NCBI GenBank assembly: GCA_902756345.1
Contig: CACVQR010000014.1
Coordinates: forward strand, 1 to 61,051
Source of the DNA: Fibrobacter succinogenes
Lineage (GTDB): Bacteria; Fibrobacterota; Fibrobacteria; Fibrobacterales; Fibrobacteraceae
Direction: 5' to 3'
DNA length: 61,051 nucleotides
Position numbers and translations under genes: made by a program
The notes under the pieces: model-generated
What the model saw: only the letters and a program-made list of their open reading frames with translations
The model's database searches: none
What the model was told of the DNA's origin: nothing
Shown here: in pieces, positions 1 to 8,201 of the stretch
How the letters are laid out: each line of letters starts with the position of its first letter
Numbering within the stretch: position 1 is the stretch's first letter

Positions 1-534
1 TTCGGCGATAAGGCCGGTAAGGCCGTTGTGCGATTCCAGAATACGGACAATCGGCTTTGCCGCAATCAGGCGACGCAGCGAAGAAAGCCTCGCCTGCGGG
101 GTCGTGCCCAGGGATTCCATTTCCTTCTTGAGTCCAGTCGAGGTAATGCCCTTCGTGTAAGGAATTTCGATCACCTTGCCGCCCAAGGATTCCATGACCT
201 TGAAGACTTCGTCACGGATATACTTGTCCGGACCGTAAAGCCAGTCATCGCCGTGGATAATGTAGTCCGGCTTGTACTTCTTCAGGTTTTCGACATAGCT
301 CCATTCATCTTGCGGAACGACCATCGATACACCCTTGATATTCTCGATGACATTCTTGCGCTGTTCGTAATTCAGATACGGGAGTCGCTTATGCGTCGCA
401 ATCGCCTTGTCCGTAAAAAGCCCAATCATCACGTCGCCGTACTTGGTTCCCTCATTAATGATGTTGATGAGACCGGGATGCATACCGGGATGCATAATAT
501 CCCCGATCATTCCTAAATAAACAATTTTCGCCAT
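1..534 (-). CDS. Cytidylyltransferase/phosphoenolpyruvate mutase fusion (3' end off the window)
   Basis: Only the first 178 residues are in the window. Residues 1-135 form a TagD/PcyT-like nucleotidyltransferase domain: HPG motifs at 15-21, YEQRK at 56-60, HGDDW at 94-98 and TKGITST at 127-133. From about residue 149 the sequence turns into the start of PEP mutase (AKPIVRILESHNGLTGLIAE, 159-178). PEP mutase makes phosphonopyruvate, the entry step to 2-aminoethylphosphonate; the fused domain is usually taken to activate a phosphonate head group with CTP. The ATG at 534 follows a GGAAA. A 12-bp in-frame tandem duplication lies in the nucleotide-binding motif. It is divergent from the CotH-like gene. 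Sure of the nucleotidyltransferase; the mutase call rests on about 30 residues. Confidence 0.8.
   Translation of the reverse strand, partial: MAKIVYLGMIGDIMHPGMHPGLINIINEGTKYGDVMIGLFTDKAIATHKRLPYLNYEQRKNVIENIKGVSMVVPQDEWSYVENLKKYKPDYIIHGDDWLYGPDKYIRDEVFKVMESLGGKVIEIPYTKGITSTGLKKEMESLGTTPQARLSSLRRLIAAKPIVRILESHNGLTGLIAE
472..495 (-). repeat. 12-bp perfect tandem duplication inside the cytidylyltransferase motif
   Basis: The coding-strand unit ATGCATCCCGGT occurs twice in a row, giving MHPG-MHPG at residues 14-21. This is where nucleotidyltransferases of this family carry their nucleotide-binding HxGH-type motif, normally present once. Confidence 0.9.
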
Positions 535-621
535 TTTTTATTTCCAAAAGAAAACAATCTAAATAATAACAAAAATAAAACCCGTTTTACCATAACGTTC
601 TAAAAAACTACATTTATATAT

Positions 622-1944
622 ATGCATTATCGTACTGCAAGATTTCAACCCTTACTACTAGGCCTCGTCATCACAATCCTGTTTTTAGGGTGCAGTAATA
701 GCGAATACCCGGGATGGGACGGTATCAGCAGCAGCAGATATACAAATGAATCTGCGGATTCGTCTTCCGAATTAGACCACTTTCTCTTGGATGATTCCGA
801 ATACCCCTATGCAGGAATTCCCCGAGTTGTCATTGCAACCGAGAACTACCAAGAAATTAAAGACCGCGAAACAGAAATCCCTGCTAAGCTGCAAATCTGG
901 GGAGAATGCAGTCCCGAAAGTGAGATAATGGATTTGACTATTCGAGGGAGAGGAAATAGTTCATGGACCCATTCTCCTAAAAAAAGCTATAAAATCAAAT
1001 TCAAGACAAAGGAATCTTTATTCGGCTTTCACAAAGATAAAGAGTGGGCACTCATAGCCAATTATGCAGATAAAAGCATGCTAAAAAACCTTATTTCTTA
1101 CAAGTTGTTGAGCCACATTGAAAACACATGGAATCCACAAATATTCTTTGTTGATTTATACCTAAACAACGTATACCAAGGCGTCTACGCATTTACTGAA
1201 ACTATCAAGAAAGCCAATCACCGAGTAAAAATCAGCGACAACGATTTCTTATTAGAAATTGACGCAAAGCCAAGAAACAACGATCAAATAATTAACATAA
1301 AAGGCTTTAACTACCCATTCAAAATTCACTGGCCCAAGAATGCCAACGAAAACAAGATTATAGAAGTTTCCCAACATCTCGAAAATTTTCAAAACTTCAT
1401 TTCTAGCAACAAGCCTTCAAAAGGAACCGAATACAACCAATGGATTAACGCTGAAAAATTCGCCATGTATTTTTGGATTCAGGAATTCAGCAAAAATCTT
1501 GACGCCTACTATACTAGTTCATTTCTTATAGTACGTGAAGACGGTTTAATCGAAATGGGCCCACTATGGGATATGGACGCCGCTTATGGATTCCCTGGAT
1601 GGGACATTAACACAACACTCCCCATAGATGGATTCAGACAAAACAAAAAAACATGGACGACTCCCTTTTTAAAAAACGACCTTTTCGTCCAACAAGCTGA
1701 TTCCATTTGGAAAAAAATGAGTCCAATTATCAAAATTTATGCAGATTCAATAATGAGTTATGGAAAATCTCTAAAACGCGCTTACATAAACGAAGAAAAA
1801 AAATGGAATAAAATAGAAAGCACTCATAGTCCCCTTCATCATAAGGGCTATTTATCTTATTCCGACGCATTTATCGATTTTCATGATTGGTATATCAGCC
1901 GTCTTAATTGGCTAGACAAATACAGCTACACGATAAGGCCCTAG
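622..1944 (+). CDS. CotH-family protein kinase-like lipoprotein
   Basis: 440 residues. An N-terminal hydrophobic segment ends in a lipobox (LFLGC, Cys24), so the product should be a lipoprotein. The rest fits the CotH kinase family: RGRGNSSW and KKSYKIKF near residues 107-126, a GVYAFTETIKKANHRV stretch near 190, and an LWDMDAAYG block near 314-322 that resembles the metal-binding DMD region of these atypical kinases. Spore-coat CotH phosphorylates coat proteins; the role of the Gram-negative homologues is not established. No clear ribosome-binding site precedes the ATG, which lies just after an AT-rich tract. The intergenic region to the phosphonate gene is a shared divergent promoter region. 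The next gene belongs to the heptose operon, 85 bp on. Confidence 0.8.
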   Translation: MHYRTARFQPLLLGLVITILFLGCSNSEYPGWDGISSSRYTNESADSSSELDHFLLDDSEYPYAGIPRVVIATENYQEIKDRETEIPAKLQIWGECSPESEIMDLTIRGRGNSSWTHSPKKSYKIKFKTKESLFGFHKDKEWALIANYADKSMLKNLISYKLLSHIENTWNPQIFFVDLYLNNVYQGVYAFTETIKKANHRVKISDNDFLLEIDAKPRNNDQIINIKGFNYPFKIHWPKNANENKIIEVSQHLENFQNFISSNKPSKGTEYNQWINAEKFAMYFWIQEFSKNLDAYYTSSFLIVREDGLIEMGPLWDMDAAYGFPGWDINTTLPIDGFRQNKKTWTTPFLKNDLFVQQADSIWKKMSPIIKIYADSIMSYGKSLKRAYINEEKKWNKIESTHSPLHHKGYLSYSDAFIDFHDWYISRLNWLDKYSYTIRP

Positions 1945-2029
1945 ACTCTTCACTCATTTACGACATTCCAAGATTGACACGATACATATTTTTGAATATC
2001 TTTTGCACAAAAGAAAGGTATGGCAAATT

Positions 2030-3085
2030 ATGATTATTCGTAGCAAAGCTCCCCTTCGATTAGGCCTTGCCGGTGGCGGTAGCGACGTCTCGCCCTACAG
2101 CGATATGTTCGGCGGTTTAATTCTCAATGCGACAATCAACTTATACGCTTACACTACTATAGAAGAGACCGATGACGGAATGATTACTATCCAGAGTTAC
2201 GACAGCGACTATTTTGAAAGTTTTCCGGCTACAAAGGTTATCCCAATCAACAACAAGGCCGCTTTGATCAAGGGCACCTACAACCGCGTTGTCAAGGATT
2301 TCGACATTCCGTTAAAATCCTTCAAGATTACCACCTACAACGACGCCCCAGCAGGCTCCGGACTCGGCACATCATCGACAATGGTGGTCAGCATTCTCAA
2401 GGCTTTTGTAGAATGGCACGGGCTGCCACTGGGCGATTACGAAATAGCCCGACTGGCTTATGAAATCGAAAGAAAGGACCTTCGACTGAGCGGCGGCAAA
2501 CAAGACCAATATGCGGCCGCTTTCGGCGGGTTTAATTACATGGAATTTCTTCCGCAAGACGTGGTCATCGTGAACCCCCTCAAAGTAAAGCGCTGGATCC
2601 TTGACGAACTGGAAGCCTCCATCGTCCTTTATTTTACGGGCCGCAGCCGTTCTTCCGCCCAGATTATCGACGAGCAGAAAAAGAACACAGAAAAAGGCAA
2701 CACCAGGTCCGTCGAGGCGATGCACCGTATCAAGCAAGGCGCCGTAGACATGAAGCTCGCCGTACTGAAAGGCGACATGAACGCATTCTGCAAAGTCCTT
2801 GGGCAAAACTGGGAAGACAAGAAACAGATGGCAAACGCCATCACGAACCCGGTCATCGAAGAAGCTTTTGACGTCGCAATAAAGGCGGGTGCAAAATCCG
2901 GCAAGGTCAGCGGCGCCGGTGGCGGAGGCTTTATCATGTTCTTTGTCGAGCCGACCCGCAAAAAAGAAGTCACCGAAGCCCTCAAAAAACTTGATGGCTT
3001 TGTCATGCCGTTTAACTTTACCGATGGTGGCGCTCACGGTTGGAAAATCTACAACACGGACAATGTCGATTCCTTAAAGCACTGA
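2030..3085 (+). CDS. hddA: D-glycero-D-manno-heptose 7-phosphate kinase
   Basis: GHMP-family sugar kinase of 351 residues that phosphorylates C1 of D-glycero-alpha-D-manno-heptose 7-phosphate. The start MIIRSKAPLRLGLAGGGSDV is the family N-terminus; APAGSGLGTSSTMVV is the ATP-binding motif 2 and KVSGAGGGGFIMFF is motif 3. I chose the ATG at 2030, 11 bp after AGAAAGG, over an in-frame TTG at 2003. It is the first of four tightly packed genes (gaps of 7, 12 and 5 bp) that encode a complete route to GDP-D-glycero-alpha-D-manno-heptose, used in S-layer glycans and in some capsules and O-antigens. Confidence 0.92.
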   Translation: MIIRSKAPLRLGLAGGGSDVSPYSDMFGGLILNATINLYAYTTIEETDDGMITIQSYDSDYFESFPATKVIPINNKAALIKGTYNRVVKDFDIPLKSFKITTYNDAPAGSGLGTSSTMVVSILKAFVEWHGLPLGDYEIARLAYEIERKDLRLSGGKQDQYAAAFGGFNYMEFLPQDVVIVNPLKVKRWILDELEASIVLYFTGRSRSSAQIIDEQKKNTEKGNTRSVEAMHRIKQGAVDMKLAVLKGDMNAFCKVLGQNWEDKKQMANAITNPVIEEAFDVAIKAGAKSGKVSGAGGGGFIMFFVEPTRKKEVTEALKKLDGFVMPFNFTDGGAHGWKIYNTDNVDSLKH

Positions 3086-3092
3086 GGTTCCT

Positions 3093-3737
3093 ATGTCGAA
3101 CAACAACGTAATGAGTTATTTGGAATCCCTTGTTGCTCGCTATCCTGAATTGGAAGCCTGTAGGGAAAGTATTGCCAGCGCATACGACATCCTTGAAGAT
3201 TCTTACGCGAATCACGGAAAACTGCTCGTCGCCGGCAACGGAGGTTCCGCCGCGGACTCGGAGCATATTGTCGGTGAGTTGATGAAAGGCTTTGTCAAGC
3301 CGCGCAAGCTCCCGGAAGAATTGATCAACGCATTGACTACCGCAAATGCCGAACTCGGTCCGGTACTCGGAAACGCGCTTCAGGGGGCCCTCCCCGCTAT
3401 CGCCCTAGATGGACATCCGGCGTTGACTACCGCCTACATGAACGACTGCGAACCGCTGTTCTGTTTTGCGCAGCAAGTAAACGGTTACGGCATTGCAGGC
3501 GACGTATTTCTTGGAATTTCCACTTCAGGAAACAGCAAGAACATTCTTTTCGCAGCAACCATCGCCAAGGCAAAGGGACTCAAGGTAATCGCGCTCACGG
3601 GAGAACGTGACAGCAAACTGTCGTCATTGGCCGATGTTTGCATCCGTGTTCCCCAGACCGAGACATTTAAGATACAGGAACTCCATCTGCCTGTCTATCA
3701 CTGCCTTTGCCTCATGTTGGAAGAACGTTTCTTTTAA
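3093..3737 (+). CDS. gmhA: Phosphoheptose isomerase (sedoheptulose 7-phosphate isomerase)
   Basis: 214 residues. GmhA converts sedoheptulose 7-phosphate to D-glycero-D-manno-heptose 7-phosphate, the substrate of the upstream kinase. The SIS-domain signature is clear: AGNGGSAADSEHIVGELMKG near residues 48-67 and ISTSGNSKNILFAA near 147-160, with the C-terminal helix (IQELHLPVYHCLC) carrying the Glu/His pair seen at the zinc-linked active site. The ATG follows the hddA stop by 7 bp, with a GAGG across the junction. Length is slightly above the usual 190-200 residues because of a longer middle segment around residues 70-110. Confidence 0.93.
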   Translation: MSNNNVMSYLESLVARYPELEACRESIASAYDILEDSYANHGKLLVAGNGGSAADSEHIVGELMKGFVKPRKLPEELINALTTANAELGPVLGNALQGALPAIALDGHPALTTAYMNDCEPLFCFAQQVNGYGIAGDVFLGISTSGNSKNILFAATIAKAKGLKVIALTGERDSKLSSLADVCIRVPQTETFKIQELHLPVYHCLCLMLEERFF

Positions 3738-3749
3738 TCAAGGACTGAT

Positions 3750-4454
3750 ATGGAAGTTGTCATTTTAGCAGGAGGCCTTGGCACAAGGCTCCGTAGCGTC
3801 GTAAGCGAAGTTCCCAAATGCATGGCCCCTGTTGCAGGCAAGCCGTTCCTTTGGTATTTGCTAAAGTACCTGACACGATTCAACGTTTCCCGAGTCATTC
3901 TAAGTGTGGGATATCTTCGCGAAGTCATTTTCAAATGGATAGACGAGAACAAGGACGAGTTCCCTTTTGAATTTGAATACGCAATTGAAGAAGAACCGCT
4001 TGGTACCGGTGGCGGAATCAAACTAGCCCTGGGCAAGGTTCACGAAAAATTCGCACTCATTTTAAACGGAGACACGTTCTTTGACGTAGACCTGGACGAA
4101 CTCGCAAGGCTGCATTCGCAAAACGCAAAGAACATCACAATTGCCCTAAAACCGATGCAGAATTTTGACCGCTACGGTTCAGTCGATTTCAACGCAGGCT
4201 CTTCAACAATCAAAGCGTTCAACGAAAAAAAACACTGCGACCAAGGCCTTATAAATGGAGGAATTTACCTTGTTTCAGTCAGTTCCAACATATTTGCCGG
4301 ACTGCCCACAAAATTTTCTTTCGAAACTGCAGTCCTCGAAAAGCAATGCCAATCAGGCAACGTAGGCGGAGTCATTCAGGACAAGTATTTCATTGACATC
4401 GGCATTCCCGAAGATTACCACAAGGCTGACGCCGAATTCAACACCATGTTCTAG
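3750..4454 (+). CDS. hddC: D-glycero-alpha-D-manno-heptose 1-phosphate guanylyltransferase
   Basis: 234-residue nucleotidyltransferase. It begins [15 protein letters not shown], the NTP-binding signature of sugar-1-phosphate nucleotidyltransferases, followed by [14 protein letters not shown] and the metal-binding [10 protein letters not shown] near residue 103. Context sets the substrate: with hddA, gmhA and gmhB it should transfer GMP to heptose 1-phosphate, giving GDP-heptose. An AAGGA lies 7 bp before the ATG. Sequence alone cannot exclude a mannose-1-phosphate or glucose-1-phosphate substrate, but the operon argues strongly for heptose. Confidence 0.88.
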   Translation: MEVVILAGGLGTRLRSVVSEVPKCMAPVAGKPFLWYLLKYLTRFNVSRVILSVGYLREVIFKWIDENKDEFPFEFEYAIEEEPLGTGGGIKLALGKVHEKFALILNGDTFFDVDLDELARLHSQNAKNITIALKPMQNFDRYGSVDFNAGSSTIKAFNEKKHCDQGLINGGIYLVSVSSNIFAGLPTKFSFETAVLEKQCQSGNVGGVIQDKYFIDIGIPEDYHKADAEFNTMF

Positions 4455-4459
4455 CATCA

Positions 4460-4978
4460 ATGAAACTGACCGATATAAATATCGCCCCATACGACACCCT
4501 GCTACTGGACCGAGACGGAACGATCAACGTCCACATCATCGGGGATTACGTCCGCAAATGGTCCGATTTCGAATTCATTCCCGGAGCATTGGAGGCACTC
4601 TCCAAATTCGCCAAGCATTTCAAGCATATCTTTATCGTCACCAACCAACGGGGCATCGGCAAAGGGAAATACTCTGAAGCCGACCTAACGGACATCCATA
4701 ACAGAATGTGCGCCGAAATAAATAAAGCCGGGGGTCGCATCGATAGAATATACTATTGCACCGCGCTTACGGAAGAAGATATCCGACGCAAGCCTGGCCG
4801 TGGAATGTTCGACGACATTTTAAGGGACTACCCGAACATCGACACATCCAAGTGCCTTATGCTGGGCGACGGCGATGTTGACATGGAATTCGCTAAGAAC
4901 TGCGGAATTAAGGGAATAAAGGTCGACTCCCTAAAAAAGGAGAACGGTCAATACAAATACATCGAAGTCCAGAACTAG
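4460..4978 (+). CDS. gmhB: D-glycero-D-manno-heptose 1,7-bisphosphate phosphatase, HAD family
   Basis: 172 residues, HAD superfamily class [13 protein letters not shown] near residues 14-23 holds the nucleophile Asp and the acid/base Asp; [14 protein letters not shown] is motif [10 protein letters not shown] gives the motif III Lys; [16 protein letters not shown] is motif IV. It should remove the 7-phosphate from the bisphosphate made by HddA, leaving the 1-phosphate for HddC. Unlike E. coli GmhB, no Cys/His zinc loop precedes the RRKP motif ([15 protein letters not shown]). The stop codon lies 1 bp from the stop of the convergent wecG/tagA-like gene, with no terminator between them. Confidence 0.85.
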   Translation: MKLTDINIAPYDTLLLDRDGTINVHIIGDYVRKWSDFEFIPGALEALSKFAKHFKHIFIVTNQRGIGKGKYSEADLTDIHNRMCAEINKAGGRIDRIYYCTALTEEDIRRKPGRGMFDDILRDYPNIDTSKCLMLGDGDVDMEFAKNCGIKGIKVDSLKKENGQYKYIEVQN

Positions 4979-4979
4979 A

Positions 4980-5747
4980 TTACGATTTCTTATTTTCCCA
5001 CGGGTCGCGATACAAACCGAGCATTTGCTTCAGCAACAAGAAAAAGAAAGGCATGTCTTCGACAAAATACCGGTGCCAAAGTCTTTTGGGTTCCTGGGCA
5101 AACCGATAAAGCCATTCTAAAGCCATTTTTTGAAAGAACACCGGCGCCCGCTTTACATTGCCCGCCTCAAAATCAATGGTTGCCCCAAGAGCCATAAACA
5201 CATCGATGTTTGGTAGGCGGTTCTTGTATTTATAGATCCACTTTGTCTGTTTTGGGTTTCCCAACCCAACCAACACCACATTTGCTGCAGACGAATTCAA
5301 AATATCGAGAATCTTTTCGCATTCCGCCTCGTCCTTTTCGAACCCGAAAGGAGGAGAATAGGCGCCAACAATTATTTCGCGACCGATGCGGGCGTTAATT
5401 CGGTCCATTGCCTTAAGTCCGACGCCCTCTTTGGCGCCCAGCAAGAAAATCTTAATATTTTCGTTCTTGGCATGATAATCGCAATACTGTGGGAAAAAGC
5501 TAGACCCCGGAATAGACTCCTTTAAAGACACCCCGCGCAACTTTGCCGCAAGCTTGACTATTTTGCTGTCACAAACAGAAAATTCAGCCGCACTAGCCAT
5601 TCGATGAAATTCCTCGTCACGCTGATGTTTCATAATGTCATCAACATTCGGAGTCACCAAAACACCTTTATCAAGTTTTTCCAATAGTTCTTGAACCGTA
5701 TAATTATCTATACGAGTATTGAGAAGCTTTGCATACGATTTTTTCAT
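4980..5747 (-). CDS. WecG/TagA/CpsF-family glycosyltransferase
   Basis: 255-residue GT26 glycosyltransferase. Family marks are the early TPNVDDIMKHQRDEEFH block, the central IFLLGAKEGV, the VGLGNPKQTKWI strand and the C-terminal RAPVFFQKMALEWLYRFAQEP. TagA and WecG add N-acetylmannosamine (or its uronic acid) to undecaprenyl-PP-GlcNAc; CpsF-type members use other sugars. In teichoic-acid synthesis TagA builds the linkage unit onto which glycerol phosphate is placed, which fits the tagD and glycerophosphotransferase genes of the same operon. It is the last gene of the operon. ATG 5747 is preferred over the in-frame TTG 9 bp upstream. Confidence 0.87.
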   Translation of the reverse strand: MKKSYAKLLNTRIDNYTVQELLEKLDKGVLVTPNVDDIMKHQRDEEFHRMASAAEFSVCDSKIVKLAAKLRGVSLKESIPGSSFFPQYCDYHAKNENIKIFLLGAKEGVGLKAMDRINARIGREIIVGAYSPPFGFEKDEAECEKILDILNSSAANVVLVGLGNPKQTKWIYKYKNRLPNIDVFMALGATIDFEAGNVKRAPVFFQKMALEWLYRFAQEPKRLWHRYFVEDMPFFFLLLKQMLGLYRDPWENKKS

Positions 5748-5884
5748 ATCAACCAACCATATTCACCAAGCGATGCAAAACTCGAAATGTCAAAACAAAA
5801 GAAAAATCCATATAGTTCGTAAGTATCACTGAAAAATTTTATCTTGTCCTGATAAATATAACACTTCCCGTTCCACAACTATTT

Positions 5885-6913
5885 CTAATTCCATACTTCA
5901 GCCTTCAAATTCCGATTCCACAAGCCTTTCATAACATCGCCGACGTCAAGATCTTCAAAAAGTAACGCATGCACGGCACTTACAATAGGCATTTCTACAC
6001 CTAATTTGTCTGCCAAGGCCTTAGTGCTGCGGCAGGTGGGAACCCCTTCGGCAACCTTTTTCATGCCGGCGAGAATATCGCCGATTTTTCCGCCACGACC
6101 AATATGTTCGCCAACATAACGTTTTCGACTATGCTGAGAAAGGCAAGTCACTATCAGGTCGCCCATTCCAGCAAGGCCCGCAAACGTATCAGGATTTGCA
6201 CCGAGAGCCTTGCCTAAGCGGCATATTTCGGCCAATCCGCGGGTAAGAATTGCCGCACGAGTGTTGTCCCCCGCATTCACGCCACTCGCTTCCAATCCAT
6301 AAACGACACCAGAGGCAATCGCAATGACATTCTTCACAGAACCACAAAGTTCCACGCCAATAATGTCGGTTGAAGTATAAACGCGCAGGTAGGGACAGCT
6401 CATAATCTTCTGGACGCACTTTGCAGATTTTTCGTTGGTAGAAGCCGCAACGATTGCCGTAAGCACGTGGCGGCTGACTTCTTCGGCATGGGACGGGCCA
6501 CTAAAAACAACCATCTTGTCTTCGTTGAGCCAAGGCACATGTTCCCTAAGCACTTCGCTCATGAGCTGATTTGAGCCTTCGAGAATACCCTTCGTGGCAC
6601 AAACCACTACCGGCTCCTTGCCCTTGGCCGGAGTCCACTTGCCAAGATTCTTGGCAACGTCCGCCATAAACTGGGAAGACACCACAATCAGGACCATGTT
6701 GCAGTCTTCGAGGGCGGCGCTCATGTTGGTCGTATACTTAAAGTCTTCCGGGAAAATCACACCAGGAAGCTTATCCTTGTACTGGTGCTCCGTTGAAAGT
6801 AAATCTACTTCGGCCTGGGAATTGGTCCAAAACGCGACATCATGCCTGTTTTCGTATACAACTTGACCAAGAGACAAGCCCCATCCGCCAGTACCAAGTA
6901 CAGTGACCTTCAT
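5885..6913 (-). CDS. gpsA: NAD(P)H-dependent glycerol-3-phosphate dehydrogenase
   Basis: 342 residues. Makes sn-glycerol 3-phosphate from dihydroxyacetone phosphate. The N-terminus MKVTVLGTGGWGLSLG is the GxGxxG Rossmann motif; VFSGPSHAEEV, the GSVKNVIAIASG Lys segment and the AGLAGMGDLIVTC / HSRKRYVGEHIG block are diagnostic for GpsA. Its position between glycerophosphotransferases and a TagA-like gene suggests that it supplies glycerol phosphate for CDP-glycerol as well as, or instead of, phospholipids; whether another gpsA exists in the genome cannot be seen. An AGGAA precedes the ATG. Catalytic motifs look intact and the length is typical. Confidence 0.93.
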   Translation of the reverse strand: MKVTVLGTGGWGLSLGQVVYENRHDVAFWTNSQAEVDLLSTEHQYKDKLPGVIFPEDFKYTTNMSAALEDCNMVLIVVSSQFMADVAKNLGKWTPAKGKEPVVVCATKGILEGSNQLMSEVLREHVPWLNEDKMVVFSGPSHAEEVSRHVLTAIVAASTNEKSAKCVQKIMSCPYLRVYTSTDIIGVELCGSVKNVIAIASGVVYGLEASGVNAGDNTRAAILTRGLAEICRLGKALGANPDTFAGLAGMGDLIVTCLSQHSRKRYVGEHIGRGGKIGDILAGMKKVAEGVPTCRSTKALADKLGVEMPIVSAVHALLFEDLDVGDVMKGLWNRNLKAEVWN

Positions 6914-6985
6914 ATTCCTATTTCCCGTATATAACCATCAAGACAACAATCAAAAATGATAAACCTAAATGCCCGGCACCCTGCA

Positions 6986-8134
6986 CTACTGTTTTCCCCG
7001 AATCCTTTTATACGTATTATAGAGCTTACGTAGCAACAGGAATCGGACACAGTAGTTACAGGTTAATTCCCTTCTTAGAGTAATATCTACATGCCTAAGC
7101 CAATCTACGAAACTAAGTCTCACCGCCTTTTCCCTTTCCAACGGCTTGATCGGCGATTCCTGTCCAGCAATAGCCGCATCTAGGACATCCAACATTTTGG
7201 GAATACAAGATCCGATATTTGAAAAATGAGAATCCGAATACTGTTGCGCCTCGCCCTGGTACTTGTCGTAATCGGCAATTACTCCCGCAATGCATTCAGT
7301 CAACTTTTCCTTCGTCGTCTTGATGACATAATCATAATCATTAGCAGGCTTTCTACTTGGAGTCGTATCGGGGATTAGCCAATTGTCAACAGAAACGGCG
7401 GGCTTTCCAAGCATTACCGATTCGCTCATGGTGCTAGATTCATCTGACACCAGAACATCGGAAACCATTATTGCATCCAAGATGCTGGTTTTCGGATTCA
7501 TTTGTATGACACGAGGATTATCCTTATGGAGTTCATACATCTCTTTTATATTGGCAACCTGTTCAGGATAGCAGTCCGGCCACGGCGCCTGCTTAATAAG
7601 GATGTTAACATTCAGGGGGAGCATCGCCTGCACAAATTCATCTTGCTTATGATCATTCTCCCACGCAGGGGCATATAGAATAGTTCTTTTTTGGGAATCC
7701 AGGCCCATTTTTTCAGCCAGCATCATTTTCTTCGTTTTGTCACTATATTCAGCAAGTCTGTCTGCCTTAGGCCATCCGGTAAGATAAACGCCCATTCTCG
7801 GGTTCGCATAATAATACTGAGAGCACCAACTCCAGTTTTCTACCCAGACCTTGCTCGGGAGAAAACCGATATCATACTTATCCCATGGCTCCCTCAACCA
7901 GATATCCGGCCAGTTGCCAAACTGTTGCATGATATCATGAAGCATAATAACAGAGAACTTACTGAATTGGGGATGATTGATATGCTCGCAATACCACCCT
8001 ACTTCACATTTTGCAAACTTGTCATCCGTAATTCGTGTTTTGTAGCCTCTCTTCTTCGCTTCTTCCGCAATCATCTCATATACTTGTTTCTGAACGGTAT
8101 CCAAGTATATAAATGTTATTTCCTTTTTAACCAT
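6986..8134 (-). CDS. CDP-glycerol glycerophosphotransferase family protein (second copy)
   Basis: 382 residues from the ATG at 8134 (MVKKEITFIYLDT). The C-terminal half carries family marks: VYLTGWPKADRL, RTILYAPAWENDHK, and SDVLVSDESSTMSESVMLGKP, the nucleotide-binding segment shared by TagB/TagF. These enzymes transfer glycerol phosphate (or a related polyol phosphate) from the CDP donor to a lipid-linked sugar or growing chain on the inner face of the membrane. No transmembrane segment is seen. It differs clearly from the other copy at 9611-10813, so the two probably do different steps, such as priming versus extension, or modify different sugars. It lies between the flippase and gpsA. Confidence 0.85.
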   Translation of the reverse strand: MVKKEITFIYLDTVQKQVYEMIAEEAKKRGYKTRITDDKFAKCEVGWYCEHINHPQFSKFSVIMLHDIMQQFGNWPDIWLREPWDKYDIGFLPSKVWVENWSWCSQYYYANPRMGVYLTGWPKADRLAEYSDKTKKMMLAEKMGLDSQKRTILYAPAWENDHKQDEFVQAMLPLNVNILIKQAPWPDCYPEQVANIKEMYELHKDNPRVIQMNPKTSILDAIMVSDVLVSDESSTMSESVMLGKPAVSVDNWLIPDTTPSRKPANDYDYVIKTTKEKLTECIAGVIADYDKYQGEAQQYSDSHFSNIGSCIPKMLDVLDAAIAGQESPIKPLEREKAVRLSFVDWLRHVDITLRRELTCNYCVRFLLLRKLYNTYKRIRGKQ

Positions 8135-8201
8135 TGATTTTCCTCGCTTCACAGAATTCAGTTTACCAATAAAATAAATTTAAGCTATTAGGGTATCCAT
8201 G

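Noticed and set aside
4460-4978. Histidinol-phosphatase (HisB N-terminal) instead of GmhB
   Set aside because: The same HAD class, but the gene is in a four-gene heptose operon with kinase, isomerase and nucleotidyltransferase.
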